Source: Ochrobactrum sp. BTU1 (GTDB taxonomy: Bacteria; Pseudomonadota; Alphaproteobacteria; Rhizobiales; Rhizobiaceae). Taken from it: a stretch of 64,000 bases of DNA. Within the stretch, counting starts at the first letter, position 1, and each line of letters begins with the position of its first letter. The stretch spans positions 1,488,001 to 1,552,000 of the forward strand of contig CP076354.1 of the NCBI GenBank assembly GCA_018798825.1, written 5' to 3'. The notes under the pieces are model-generated. The model ran no database searches. It was not told the origin of the DNA and worked only from the letters and a program-made list of their open reading frames with translations. A program made the translations under genes and the position numbers. Shown piece by piece: positions 10,531 to 19,032 of this stretch.

Positions 10531-11160
10531 ATGATCGGTCATGCCCTTCTCGTCGTTGATGTGCAAAATGATTTCTGCCCCGGCGGTGCACTGGCTGTCG
10601 ATAAGGGCGATGAAATTCTGCCCGCTATCAACCGGCTGATCGATGAGAGCGAACATGTCATTCTGACACAGGACTGGCACCCTGCGGGTCACTCAAGCTT
10701 CGCCACAAGCCATTCTGGTAAGAAGCCATTCGACACCATCGATATGCCTTATGGCCCACAAACATTATGGCCCGATCACTGTGTGCAAGGCACACATGGA
10801 GCCGACTTTCATCCAGATTTAAAGTGGACGCGCGCGCAGCTCGTTATTCGCAAGGGCTTCCGCATTGGCGTGGACAGCTATTCATCTTTTTATGAAAACG
10901 ACCGGCAGACGCCGACCGGTCTTTCCGGATACTTGCGTGATCGCAACATTGGCTCTCTGACAATCGCCGGACTGGCAACCGATTTCTGCGTTGCCTATTC
11001 CGCGCTCGACGCCGTTTCGCATGGCTTTCGCGTGCGTGTTCGGCTCGACGCCTGTCGCGGCATAGACATAGGCGGATCGATGGATGCCATGCTCGATCAA
11101 ATGCAAAAGGCGGGCGTTGAACTCATCAACGAACCCGCCCTTGCATCTCATTTCATCTGA
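10531..11160 (+). CDS. pncA: Nicotinamidase/pyrazinamidase
   Basis: 209 residues, family length. Catalytic triad: Asp 10 in LLVVDVQNDF, Lys 108 in VIRKGF, Cys 153 in ATDFCVAYSALD. Metal ligands are in TQDWHPAGH (Asp 48, His 50, His 54), with the usual cis-peptide region before the Cys. It hydrolyses nicotinamide to nicotinate and ammonia, feeding NAD salvage. AGGAGCG lies upstream of ATG 10531. Its stop abuts the stop of the converging DUF2165 gene. Confidence 0.95.
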   Translation: MIGHALLVVDVQNDFCPGGALAVDKGDEILPAINRLIDESEHVILTQDWHPAGHSSFATSHSGKKPFDTIDMPYGPQTLWPDHCVQGTHGADFHPDLKWTRAQLVIRKGFRIGVDSYSSFYENDRQTPTGLSGYLRDRNIGSLTIAGLATDFCVAYSALDAVSHGFRVRVRLDACRGIDIGGSMDAMLDQMQKAGVELINEPALASHFI

Positions 11161-11661
11161 TTATTTTTCGATCTCGCCATCTGGCAGGACGACATAAATC
11201 AGCACGGCAATGATGGTGATGAAGAAACGGAAAGCGGATTCGATACCGTTCCAGGTAGAAGACATCCACATGCCAAACCATTCGCCGCCAATCGACATGA
11301 AGCCTACCTGCCAGACGAGGAAGCCAACAGACAGGCCAGCAATTGCCCATTTCTTAGAGTGATTGAAGCTCTTTGCATCACCACTCAGGCGACCGAACAT
11401 GGCAAAAGCACCAATCCAGCAAAGAATTGCCGTCAACGTCTCTGCCGCGATAATCAGAATGTATCCGGCATTATGTAGGAAATTGCTATCGATCGCGCGA
11501 TATTTGATGGTTGCGTCCGGAAAGATCGTATCCATCAGAAGCACATGCTGGACGAAAGCAAAATTGCTTCCGTAGTCTGTGATATTGCCGAACGAAACGA
11601 GTGTTGCGAAGAAAGCGATTGCCGCGACAAAGGCGGTTTTGCTCAAACGAGTAACGACCAT
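11161..11661 (-). CDS. DUF2165 family small inner-membrane protein
   Basis: 166 residues with four predicted membrane segments at about 10-25, 65-90, 105-122 and 138-158. The conserved WNGIESAFRFF before the last helix, NFAFVQHVLLMDTIFPD after the first, and the YILIIAAETLTAIL helix mark DUF2165. No biochemical role is known for the family. GAGAGGGGTC precedes ATG 11661. It converges with pncA. Confidence 0.85.
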   Translation of the reverse strand: MVVTRLSKTAFVAAIAFFATLVSFGNITDYGSNFAFVQHVLLMDTIFPDATIKYRAIDSNFLHNAGYILIIAAETLTAILCWIGAFAMFGRLSGDAKSFNHSKKWAIAGLSVGFLVWQVGFMSIGGEWFGMWMSSTWNGIESAFRFFITIIAVLIYVVLPDGEIEK

Positions 11662-11792
11662 GGAAGACCCCTCTCCAAAAAAGTCGTAGCCGCTGGCTTA
11701 TAGGCTTGCGGCATATGCTGATATGCTCCGGCCTATCAGCGCCGGGAGCTCACCAAAGCTCGCTAACTCTGCTGATTCCGTCAAGCCTCAAG

Positions 11793-11820
11793 AAAAAAGG
11801 AGGCTTTCGCCTCCCTTTCT
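11793..11820 (-). terminator. Terminator of the DUF475 gene
   Basis: Stem GGAGGC-TTTC-GCCTCC flanked by AAAAAA on the left, so the minus-strand transcript ends in a run of T. It lies 22 bases past the stop codon at 11843. Confidence 0.88.
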
Positions 11821-11842
11821 CGTTTCGCTTGTAAGCCGTTTA

Positions 11843-12910
11843 TCAATGCAGTGCCGCTTCATCGGCCTCATTCTGCCACTCGGGGTTTTTCTTGTTGTAG
11901 CGAATGGATGACAGCAGCGAGAGACCGATCAGCACTGCGCCGATCAGACCAGTGATGACTTCCGGAATGTGGACAAGCGTCTGCACATACATGATCACGG
12001 CCAGCACCATAATCGCGTAAAACGCGCCGTGCTCAAGATAGCGATACTGGCCGAGCGTCTTACGCTCCACCAGCATAATGGTGAGCGAACGCACATAGAA
12101 CGCACCGATGCCAAGACCAATTGCAATCACAAACAGATTAGTGGTGAGCGCAAAGGCACCGATCACACCATCAAAAGAGAAGCTGGCATCCAGCACTTCA
12201 AGATAGATGAAAGCTCCAAGACCGCCGCGATGAACCATGTCCACCTGTTCCTGCGAAGCGTCGAGCACTTCGCCCAAGCCCTCAACTGCAAGGAAGGTCA
12301 GCAGGCCGAACAACGCGGCGACTAGAAATGTGTGCGAATGCTCAGCATCAAGCTGATAGGAGAAGAAGAGAATGAGTGCGACGGCAACGCCGATTTCAAC
12401 ACCCTGAACCGACGCGAACTTCGACATGCGGCTCTCGATGATCTTGACCCAATGCACATCTTTCTCGACGTCGAAAAAGTATTTCATGCCAACCATCAGC
12501 AGGAATGTGCCGCCAAAGGCTGCGATACCCGTGTGAGACTCGGCAATGACCCGCGCATATTCATTAGGCTGCCAAATGGCGAGTTTCAGTGCGGAAATCG
12601 GGTCTGTCCACATGGCAACCGCAACGATTGCCAGCGGGAAGATGATCCGCATACCGAAAACGGCGATGATAATACCCCAGGTCAGGAACCGATGCTGCCA
12701 CTTGGGCGTCATGTCACGCAGAATGCGTGCATTCACAATGGCATTGTCGAATGAAAGGGAAATTTCGAGAACACTCAGCACCGCACAGATGATGAAGACG
12801 GAGACCATGCCCCCGACGGTGCCGGTTGTCGAATAGCCCAGCCAGAGAGCGCAGAGAAGTCCAATGACCGTGAAAATCGCAGGCCAAATGAAATATTTAT
12901 AAGTGGTCAT
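11843..12910 (-). CDS. DUF475 integral membrane protein, TerC-like superfamily
   Basis: 355 residues with about nine hydrophobic segments. The motifs SLSFDNAIVNARIL (about 52-65) and LEVLDASFSFDGVIGAF (about 232-248) are the paired acidic membrane motifs of DUF475 and the related TerC family, both with a conserved Asp in a helix. TerC relatives handle metal ions such as manganese, but the function of DUF475 is not established. I checked the upstream region for a manganese (yybP-ykoY) riboswitch and found no convincing core. It is a single gene with its own terminator. The sequence ahead of the ATG at 12910 has only a weak purine tract. Confidence 0.85.
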   Translation of the reverse strand: MTTYKYFIWPAIFTVIGLLCALWLGYSTTGTVGGMVSVFIICAVLSVLEISLSFDNAIVNARILRDMTPKWQHRFLTWGIIIAVFGMRIIFPLAIVAVAMWTDPISALKLAIWQPNEYARVIAESHTGIAAFGGTFLLMVGMKYFFDVEKDVHWVKIIESRMSKFASVQGVEIGVAVALILFFSYQLDAEHSHTFLVAALFGLLTFLAVEGLGEVLDASQEQVDMVHRGGLGAFIYLEVLDASFSFDGVIGAFALTTNLFVIAIGLGIGAFYVRSLTIMLVERKTLGQYRYLEHGAFYAIMVLAVIMYVQTLVHIPEVITGLIGAVLIGLSLLSSIRYNKKNPEWQNEADEAALH

Positions 12911-13205
12911 CGGAAACCATCTGATTTTTATGTTTATGAGGCAGGCCGAACTATCGATCTGGCAAGGAGCCAGACAAACGGCATCCTCCTGCGGGAGTTC
13001 TTCTTTATGTAAGAAGCGACACCGCGGCGGACAAGAAAAACAATGGCGAAATTGTGTTCACGAAAAAACGCAAGCTTCAAGATTGCGTGATCGTTAACGG
13101 TCGCACTTCATTGCTAGCAAAAAGCCGCATGGTTTTCGTGGTTATTTGTCATAGACTTATCGACATCAGAGGCAGAAACCATGTCATCCGGATAGGAAGT
13201 TTACT

Positions 13206-13505
13206 ATGATAACAGGGCCGCAATGCCGTGCAGCACGCGCACTCGTAGAATTCTCTCGCGAGCGACTGGCACAACTATCGGGTATCGACACCGGAACCAT
13301 TGAACAGTTCGAACGGAAGCTCGGAACGCCTTCCGATAAACAAATACAGGCGCTGCAAGATACGCTGGAGAAGGTGGGCGCTCAGTTTATCTGGGAGAAC
13401 GGTGGTGGACTTGGCGTGCGTCTGAAATTTAGCCGCTCCGAAGCAAAACGAATTGCCAATCTCGAAAACGAGGGCGGAGTAGTCGGTTACGACGACGTAC
13501 CATAA
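13206..13505 (+). CDS. XRE-family small HTH regulator
   Basis: 99 residues. The first half is a compact helix-turn-helix: CRAARALVEFSRERLAQLSG, then IDTGTIEQFERK, the usual XRE recognition region, ending near residue 60. The second half (VGAQFIWENGGGLGVRLKF) resembles the short C-terminal tail of stand-alone XRE regulators found widely in Rhizobiales. AGGAAG lies ahead of ATG 13206. The 295 bases upstream separate it from the divergent DUF475 gene and hold its promoter; no operator could be identified. Targets unknown. Confidence 0.8.
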   Translation: MITGPQCRAARALVEFSRERLAQLSGIDTGTIEQFERKLGTPSDKQIQALQDTLEKVGAQFIWENGGGLGVRLKFSRSEAKRIANLENEGGVVGYDDVP

Positions 13506-13612
13506 TTATAGCATTTCCAGCAAAAGTGCGAAGCGGTTTTGCGTCGGATAATGCGTAAAAACAAATAGTTACAGCGGTTCCAACGATTCTTTCCTAACTG
13601 GAACCGCTGAAA
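13506..13612 (+). repeat. RIME-like intergenic repeat, copy 1
   Basis: Begins agcatttccagcaaaagtgc, continues aagcggttttgcgtcggata and atgcgtaaaaacaaa, and ends in a hairpin with arms agcggttcca / tggaaccgct. A second copy with the same layout is at 43853-43947. Each copy directly follows the stop codon of a gene for a DNA-binding regulator. Confidence 0.8.
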
Positions 13613-13658
13613 AAGGGCGACCTGATCGGCCGCCCTCATTTTCAGAGTTCTTACCAGC

Positions 13659-14783
13659 TTACTTTTTCTCAATAAGTGAAGCTGGCTCAAGCTTAGGATG
13701 CATCTTGATCGTCTGCATATCCTTGGCATCGAGGTCCAGATCTTTGAACGAAACGCCGCGAAGAACCGGATCATCGTAAGTCTTGATGTAATAGACCTGG
13801 TTCTTCAAATCGCCGATTGTGCTCCACTGTGTATATTCAGCAGGTGTATTCGGCTCTTCGATCCAGCCTTTTGGAATGTCGAAGTTATTGACGATATGCT
13901 CAGCAAGTCGCACGCTTTCGACGCCACTGGCAACCGGTTTGGCTGACAGGACATAAGCGCTAGCACGAACGAAACGCGATGGTGGTGTCGTGTCGCCCGG
14001 AATGCCCAACATGCCTGAACCCTCGCCAAGCGGCGTGATTTCAGCCCCGAGGATTTTCACAGGCTTCGCATTATTCGGCGACAATTTGACGTAATTCCGG
14101 AGATTGGTCATGTGCCAATCGAACGAAGGTGAATTCGTCATCACGCCAAGTGGATTGTCATAAACCTTCAGCTTGCCATCAACTGGCTCGATGACAATGG
14201 ATGCGCCGGTGGCATCGTGAAGGGTGTAGTGCAGCGGCGGAGCGATGCCCATATTCTTCTGGATAACTGTAACGACTGAAATATTGCTCAGCGCTTCTTT
14301 CACTTCTGCAACAGTTGCAAAATTTGTCAAAGCCCAGGTCAGAACATCCCAAGGTGCAAGGCTGTCTTCAGCTTTGGCATCTGCAGGATCGGTGTATTTT
14401 GCAAAATCAGGGAAATAAAGAACGCCGCCGGTCAGGCCTTTTTCGTTCATACCATCCGCGAGTGCGGTGACGCCGAAAGCGTTCATGCCCACCGCCGCAT
14501 ATTTGGCTTTCCACGACTTGGCTTCCTTGCCATCTGCCGGTGTGGCTGAAATTTCAAAGTTGCGCGGCAGTACGATCAAATCGGAATCGATTGGGAAAGC
14601 GAATTCCATTGTGCGTCCGTAAACGACGCTACCGTCTGTTGTCGGCAATACAAAACTCGTGCAGGCTTGTGCCACCTGCGGGACGATGAGTGCCGAAGCA
14701 AGTGTTGCAACCGCTGCACCACGAGCCAACATTCGGTAAGAGGACTTCCAGATAGACCAATTCTTTTGAATGATAAACCTCAT
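13659..14783 (-). CDS. Exported choloylglycine hydrolase family Ntn-hydrolase (bile salt/penicillin V/acyl-homoserine lactone acylase type)
   Basis: About 375 residues from ATG 14783. A long N-terminal signal (hydrophobic core TLASALIVPQVAQA) ends directly before Cys 41 in CTSFVLPTTDG, so signal cleavage would expose the N-terminal nucleophile. Other family residues follow: VVYGRTMEF (Arg), DGMNEKGL, and MTNSPSF with the conserved Asn. The enzyme should hydrolyse amide bonds in the periplasm: conjugated bile salts, penicillin V or N-acyl-homoserine lactones are the known substrates. The start is uncertain; ATG 14732 would give a more compact signal peptide, and there is an in-frame GTG further up. 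It is transcribed away from the outer-membrane protein gene. A second paralogue lies at 17582-18649. Confidence 0.85.
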   Translation of the reverse strand: MRFIIQKNWSIWKSSYRMLARGAAVATLASALIVPQVAQACTSFVLPTTDGSVVYGRTMEFAFPIDSDLIVLPRNFEISATPADGKEAKSWKAKYAAVGMNAFGVTALADGMNEKGLTGGVLYFPDFAKYTDPADAKAEDSLAPWDVLTWALTNFATVAEVKEALSNISVVTVIQKNMGIAPPLHYTLHDATGASIVIEPVDGKLKVYDNPLGVMTNSPSFDWHMTNLRNYVKLSPNNAKPVKILGAEITPLGEGSGMLGIPGDTTPPSRFVRASAYVLSAKPVASGVESVRLAEHIVNNFDIPKGWIEEPNTPAEYTQWSTIGDLKNQVYYIKTYDDPVLRGVSFKDLDLDAKDMQTIKMHPKLEPASLIEKK

Positions 14784-15036
14784 CACAAAATTAGATGCCT
14801 GGATTGATAAAATGCAGCCACTTGGGAGCTCGGCCACATTCGGAAGCCAGAAACATTCATTAATCCAATTGCATCGGAATAGAACGGTTGCCTCAGAGCA
14901 AAGTCAACAGACAAAACCTCTGTATTACATTCATTTTCTGGTTTATTTCTTGTCATGATTAACATAATTATGGATTAAGCCTTTAATGGCCGTGTCTTTT
15001 ATATGTTTCTAAATTAGGTTCCGAGAGGATAATGCC

Positions 15037-15897
15037 GTGAACAGAAACAATTCGCGCATCGATAGTAATAATTTACTGAATACTACTTTTAGAAATATTA
15101 TATTAGCTAGCTCTTTTATATTAACGGCTGCTGGGGCCACCCACGCTGCCGATATCGTCGCTGCTCCTCCTGTTCAGACCGATATTCAGGATCAACAGCG
15201 CTGGCGTGTGATTTTCAGCCCCTATGTCTGGGGTGCATCGTTGAACGGTAAAGCAGGCCTACTTGGGCTGAACACGAATGTTGACGTGCCGTTCAAAGAC
15301 ATTCTCGATAATCTCGATATGAGCTTCATGGGCAATGTCGAAGTGACGAATGGTACATTCGGCGCCTATTTTGATGGCCAATATACCAAGACCAGTCAGG
15401 GCGCGGATGTTCTTAATGAACAGCTCGACATGGACATCACATCGACAACCCTCTCAGGTGGCGTCTACTATCGCCTCTATGAACAGCAGCTCGAGGGCAC
15501 TACACTTTTCGGCAGACAGCGCGTCTTCGCAATTGAGCCGACTGTGGGCGTTCGCTGGACCGAACTGAAAGCCAAGGTCAATATCGGACCATTCAGCGCA
15601 TCTCGTAAAGCAGATTGGACTGATCCGTTCATCGGGACGCGTGTCTTCTACGATATCAATGATCGCTGGAACATCTTCGCAGAAGCGGATATTGGCGGCT
15701 TTGGCGCAGGAACCAAGCTGAGTGCGAATGGTCAGATCTATCTTGGCTATCGCACGCTGGTATTTGATGTTCCTACCACCTGGCGCGTCGGCTACCGTGC
15801 GCTCTACCAGGATTATCGCGACAATGATGGCGTCGAGAAGTTCAAATATGACGTGACCCAGCACGGCCCTGTCATCGGCCTCTCGGTCCAGTTCTGA
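15037..15897 (+). CDS. Predicted outer-membrane beta-barrel protein
   Basis: 286 residues from a GTG at 15037, with GAGAGG eight bases ahead. A signal peptide (hydrophobic stretch about 19-34) ends ATHA-AD. The mature part shows alternating beta-strand patterns: FSPYVWGASLNG, VEVTNGTFGAYFDGQYT, GVYYRLYEQQ, IEPTVGVRWTELKAKV, RVGYRALYQDYRD, and ends GPVIGLSVQF with the C-terminal Phe that BAM recognises. This is the look of small 8-12-strand outer-membrane proteins. The first 30 codons are unusually AT-rich (many att, tta, ata). Substrate or partner is unknown. Confidence 0.75.
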   Translation: MNRNNSRIDSNNLLNTTFRNIILASSFILTAAGATHAADIVAAPPVQTDIQDQQRWRVIFSPYVWGASLNGKAGLLGLNTNVDVPFKDILDNLDMSFMGNVEVTNGTFGAYFDGQYTKTSQGADVLNEQLDMDITSTTLSGGVYYRLYEQQLEGTTLFGRQRVFAIEPTVGVRWTELKAKVNIGPFSASRKADWTDPFIGTRVFYDINDRWNIFAEADIGGFGAGTKLSANGQIYLGYRTLVFDVPTTWRVGYRALYQDYRDNDGVEKFKYDVTQHGPVIGLSVQF

Positions 15898-16120
15898 TAC
15901 CCATTCAGCAGTTCTGCGATTGGTGAAGCCGTAACTCAAAGCCGCTGGGGTTTCCCGGCGGTTTTTGCTTGTCCATGGAATTGGACAGCCAAATAACCAG
16001 GATCGAGCGCAAGCCTTTGTTTAGCAAGAAATAATGGAAAGCCATTTCATACTTGCAAGATTTTCTAATATGGCCTCAACTACCTGAGCAGGTTATAGAT
16101 TTTGGGGAACAGGGCGCGGG

Positions 16121-16885
16121 ATGACATCAATATTCGAACTATCCGTGTATCTTTCGTTCGTAACGTTCGCGATACTCGGTGTTGCCGTCTATTTTGTGGG
16201 CCGCTTGGCACTCCACATACTGTCTCGCCATGCCAATCACGATATTTTATCAATCCCGATCGGTGCTTTCATCAGCACTATTGCCACGGCTTGGGCGCTC
16301 TCGCTTGGGTTTGTGGCCGCGGATATCTGGACAGCGAACTCGAAGGCTGATCAGGCTACAAGCGAAGAGCGGTCATCAATCTCGCGACTGATCGGAGCTG
16401 CAAGCCCCGACATTCTCAACGCGCCTGTGCTCGTGAATTCGTTGTCCGAATATCGCTCTGCAGTCATTAAGGACGAATGGCAGGGGAACAGTAACATTTA
16501 TCCCGTTCATTCCGTTGAGGTTGCACTGCAAAATATTCGGCGTGAGATCGTACACCTCGCCAAAACTGACATTCCTGCACCGATCATATCCCAGCTCGTC
16601 CGCGATTTTGATGAATTGCAGGATGCGCGCAATGCACGGCTCTCTGTCGGCTCAACTTCGGTTGACATGTATAAGTGGTATCTACTGTTCTCACTAACGG
16701 TCCTGACGATAATTACAATTGCCGCAACACATGCGGACAGAGTAACGGCCGGGATAAAAGCTATGGTAATCTATTCGATCACGGCAGCATTTTGTCTATG
16801 GATTCTCGCCATTCATGCCAATCCTTATCAGGGGATAGAGCGTCTTGAACCATCGCTCTTGTTTACAAACCAGAAGCAAACCTGA
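16121..16885 (+). CDS. DUF4239-like (bestrophin-like) membrane protein
   Basis: 254 residues. Two N-terminal membrane segments (about 10-32 and 44-68), a long soluble region (70-182) and two C-terminal segments (about 186-206 and 212-232), the topology of DUF4239. The stretch ADQATSEERSSISRLI after helix two matches the conserved charged segment of this family. The role is not known; a channel has been proposed for the superfamily by fold only. GCGCGGG precedes ATG 16121. The next gene starts 33 bases downstream, and the two may be co-transcribed. Confidence 0.7.
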   Translation: MTSIFELSVYLSFVTFAILGVAVYFVGRLALHILSRHANHDILSIPIGAFISTIATAWALSLGFVAADIWTANSKADQATSEERSSISRLIGAASPDILNAPVLVNSLSEYRSAVIKDEWQGNSNIYPVHSVEVALQNIRREIVHLAKTDIPAPIISQLVRDFDELQDARNARLSVGSTSVDMYKWYLLFSLTVLTIITIAATHADRVTAGIKAMVIYSITAAFCLWILAIHANPYQGIERLEPSLLFTNQKQT

Positions 16886-16918
16886 TCCGCAGCTTTGAAA
16901 GCGAAATAGGAAGTCGTT

Positions 16919-17482
16919 ATGAAACCGCTTGCCGTAGCAATCACTGCACTGACGCTCTTTGTAGCTGCGCCAAAGGCCGAGGCTCAGACTTTCAGTGTTT
17001 GTCATGGCTATGAATGCTATTATCGAACCAAGGTGACTTTATCTGCCCAGGATCTGCGCCGAGTTCAAAGCCTCATGCGCCAGGGAGCGCAATCGCCCGC
17101 CGCCGAACGTAAAGCGTTGCGGTCAGCAATTGCCTTGTTTGAGCAACGCAGCACGGCTTTCATCGGCGTGCGCGACAAACCGCGAATGCAATTTGGCAAA
17201 GCGCGCATCAAAGGCCAGATGGATTGTATCGATGAATCGACCAACACTGATAATTTTATCCGATATCTGGATGCGCGAGGCTGGCTAAAACATCATTCGC
17301 CAGCACGCAAAACAACACGCGGCAGCTTTATTGACGGCCGCTATCCACACTGGACCGCCGTAATCCAAGCGAAGGATGGCGAGCGCTGGGCCGTTGATTC
17401 CTGGTATGAAGCAGGCGGCGGTCCGCCCGACATCATGCTGCTTGCCGAATGGAAACGCCGTGGTTATGGCGGTGAGAGATAA
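16919..17482 (+). CDS. Exported protein with possible Cys-His-Asp catalytic triad
   Basis: 187 residues; I do not recognise a named gene. A signal peptide (residues 1-22, ending AEA) predicts periplasmic location. In the mature part a Cys stands at the head of DCIDESTNT (Cys 103), a His in PHWTAVI (His 144) and an Asp in WAVDSWYE (Asp 160). That order and wording recall papain-like and transglutaminase-like cysteine hydrolases (compare BTLCP, C-D-D ... H ... L-D-N), but this is inference. Two further cysteines (28, 33) could form a disulfide near the mature N-terminus. The preceding base run ATAGGAAGTCGTT supplies AGGAAG ahead of ATG 16919. Substrate unknown. Confidence 0.65.
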   Translation: MKPLAVAITALTLFVAAPKAEAQTFSVCHGYECYYRTKVTLSAQDLRRVQSLMRQGAQSPAAERKALRSAIALFEQRSTAFIGVRDKPRMQFGKARIKGQMDCIDESTNTDNFIRYLDARGWLKHHSPARKTTRGSFIDGRYPHWTAVIQAKDGERWAVDSWYEAGGGPPDIMLLAEWKRRGYGGER

Positions 17483-17581
17483 ATACCGATCAAGTGCTGC
17501 AAGAGACTGCCGTCATAGGCGTCACGAATGCAGCGCATAAAGTTGAGAAATGCGTCGACCGTTTCAACAAGGGGGTTACCA

Positions 17582-18649
17582 ATGGCTATTCTGAGAAAGT
17601 CCTTTGCCGCTGCATGCACCAGCGCTCTCGTCGCCGTCAGTATGTTTGTCGCACCTGTCGTCGAAGCCTGCACACGCGTAGTCTATCTCGGGGCGAATGA
17701 TCAGGTAATCACTGCCCGCTCCATGGACTGGAAAGTTGATGTCGGCACCAATCTCTGGATTTTCCCCCGCGGAATGGATCGTTCAGGTGAAGCCGGACCA
17801 AACTCCGTCAAGTGGAAGTCTAAATACGGAAGCGTCATTTCCTCCGGCTACGACATTTCCACAACCGACGGCATGAACGAAGCCGGTCTTGTGGCCAATG
17901 TGTTATGGCTGGTTGAATCTGAGTATCCGAAATATGACGGAACGGGTCCCGGCCTGTCCATCGCGGCCTGGGCGCAATATGTGCTCGACAATTTCGCGAC
18001 CGTCGATGAAGCCGTTAAAGCGCTCAGTGCCAACCCATTCACAATCGTCACTGACAAGGTTCCCGGTGAAAGCAGGCTAGCAACGCTGCATCTCTCCATG
18101 TCAGACGCATCAGGTGACAGCGCCATCATCGAATATATCGACGGCAAACAGGTCATTCATCACAGCCGTGAATATCAGGTAATGACCAATTCGCCGACCT
18201 TTGATGAACAGCTGGCACTTCACTCCTATTGGACACAGATCGGCGGAACGGTGATGCTGCCGGGCACCAATCGGGCTTCGGATCGCTTCACACGCGCGGC
18301 CTTCTACATCAATGCTATTCCGAAGTCAGAAGAACCGGTCGAAGCACTGGCGAGCGTTTTCAGCGTCATTCGCAACACGTCAGTACCTTTCGGCATCACC
18401 ACACCTGATCAGCCGAACATTTCATCGACACGCTGGCGCACGGTCGCTGATCACAAACGTAAGCTCTATTTCTTTGAATCTGCGCTTACGCCCAACATCT
18501 TCTGGGTCGATCTGAACACAATCGATTTTTCAGCCGATAAAGGGAAGGTTCAGAAACTCGATCTGGGACCAGATCAGCGCAACATCTTTTCCGGCGTCGT
18601 AAACAAAGATTTCAAGGATTCCGAACCGTTCAAGTTCCTCGGTCTTTGA
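17582..18649 (+). CDS. Second exported choloylglycine hydrolase family Ntn-hydrolase
   Basis: 355 residues. Signal peptide 1-29 (MAILRKSFAAACTSALV...) ends VVEA directly before Cys 30 in ACTRVVYLG, the N-terminal nucleophile. TARSMDW (Arg), DGMNEAGLV, and MTNSPTF (Asn) are the other conserved active-site regions, and TRWRTVADHKRK lies near the C-terminus. Brucella has a choloylglycine hydrolase acting on bile salts; Gram-negative relatives also cleave penicillin V and acyl-homoserine lactones. ATG 17582 is chosen because AGGGGG is seven bases upstream and the signal peptide is then standard; an ATG 18 codons earlier lacks a ribosome site. It shares the Cys-after-signal design with the paralogue at 13659-14783, but sequence similarity is only moderate. 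Confidence 0.87.
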   Translation: MAILRKSFAAACTSALVAVSMFVAPVVEACTRVVYLGANDQVITARSMDWKVDVGTNLWIFPRGMDRSGEAGPNSVKWKSKYGSVISSGYDISTTDGMNEAGLVANVLWLVESEYPKYDGTGPGLSIAAWAQYVLDNFATVDEAVKALSANPFTIVTDKVPGESRLATLHLSMSDASGDSAIIEYIDGKQVIHHSREYQVMTNSPTFDEQLALHSYWTQIGGTVMLPGTNRASDRFTRAAFYINAIPKSEEPVEALASVFSVIRNTSVPFGITTPDQPNISSTRWRTVADHKRKLYFFESALTPNIFWVDLNTIDFSADKGKVQKLDLGPDQRNIFSGVVNKDFKDSEPFKFLGL

Positions 18650-18702
18650 GTTCAACGAAACTGCAATCCGGCCAGGAGAGTTTGAAAAACGGCCCAATAA
18701 TC

Positions 18703-18727
18703 TGAACCAAACAGCCTTTGACGCGTT
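18703..18727 (+). promoter_or_regulatory. EcfG-type general stress promoter ahead of csbD-like gene
   Basis: TGAAC, 16 bases, CGTT. The alphaproteobacterial EcfG consensus is GGAAC-N16/17-CGTT, so one base differs. It would place the transcription start about 30 bases before the gene, which leaves room for the GGAGG ribosome site. Confidence 0.55.
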
Positions 18728-18762
18728 GTTTAATCACAACTAACCAGAACGGAGGAAATCCA

Positions 18763-18972
18763 ATGGACTGGAATCGCGTAGAAGGTAATTGGAAACAGGC
18801 TAAGGGTAAGGTCAAGGAACAGTGGGGTAAGCTTACTGACGATGATCTTGACCAGATCAATGGTCGCCGCGAACAGTTGGAAGGCAAGATTCAGGAGCGC
18901 TACGGTATCGCTAAGGACCGGGTGAAGTCCGACATCGATGACTGGTACAAGCACCAGCAGTGGCTGTCATAG
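18763..18972 (+). CDS. CsbD family stress protein
   Basis: 69 residues starting MDWNRVEGNWKQAKGKVKEQ, the unmistakable CsbD opening, followed by WGKLTDDDLDQINGRREQLEGK and a Lys/Asp-rich end (WYKHQQW). CsbD-like proteins are abundant small cytosolic proteins made under general stress; their biochemical role is not known. The start at 18763 has GGAGGAAA directly upstream. An EcfG-like promoter upstream and a strong terminator downstream make this a one-gene stress unit. Confidence 0.93.
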   Translation: MDWNRVEGNWKQAKGKVKEQWGKLTDDDLDQINGRREQLEGKIQERYGIAKDRVKSDIDDWYKHQQWLS

Positions 18973-18994
18973 CCCGCCCAAGCTCTAACGAAAT

Positions 18995-19028
18995 GAAGCC
19001 CTGCCCTCTGGCGGGGCTTCATTTTTTC
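18995..19028 (+). terminator. Terminator of csbD-like gene
   Basis: 11-bp stem GAAGCCCTGCC / GGCGGGGCTTC (one G-T pair), 4-nt loop, then ATTTTTTCTT. Confidence 0.9.
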
Positions 19029-19032
19029 TTGC

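Noticed and set aside
12911..13100. Manganese (yybP-ykoY) riboswitch before the DUF475/TerC-like gene
   Set aside because: TerC relatives often have one, but the conserved loops of the aptamer could not be found on the minus strand.
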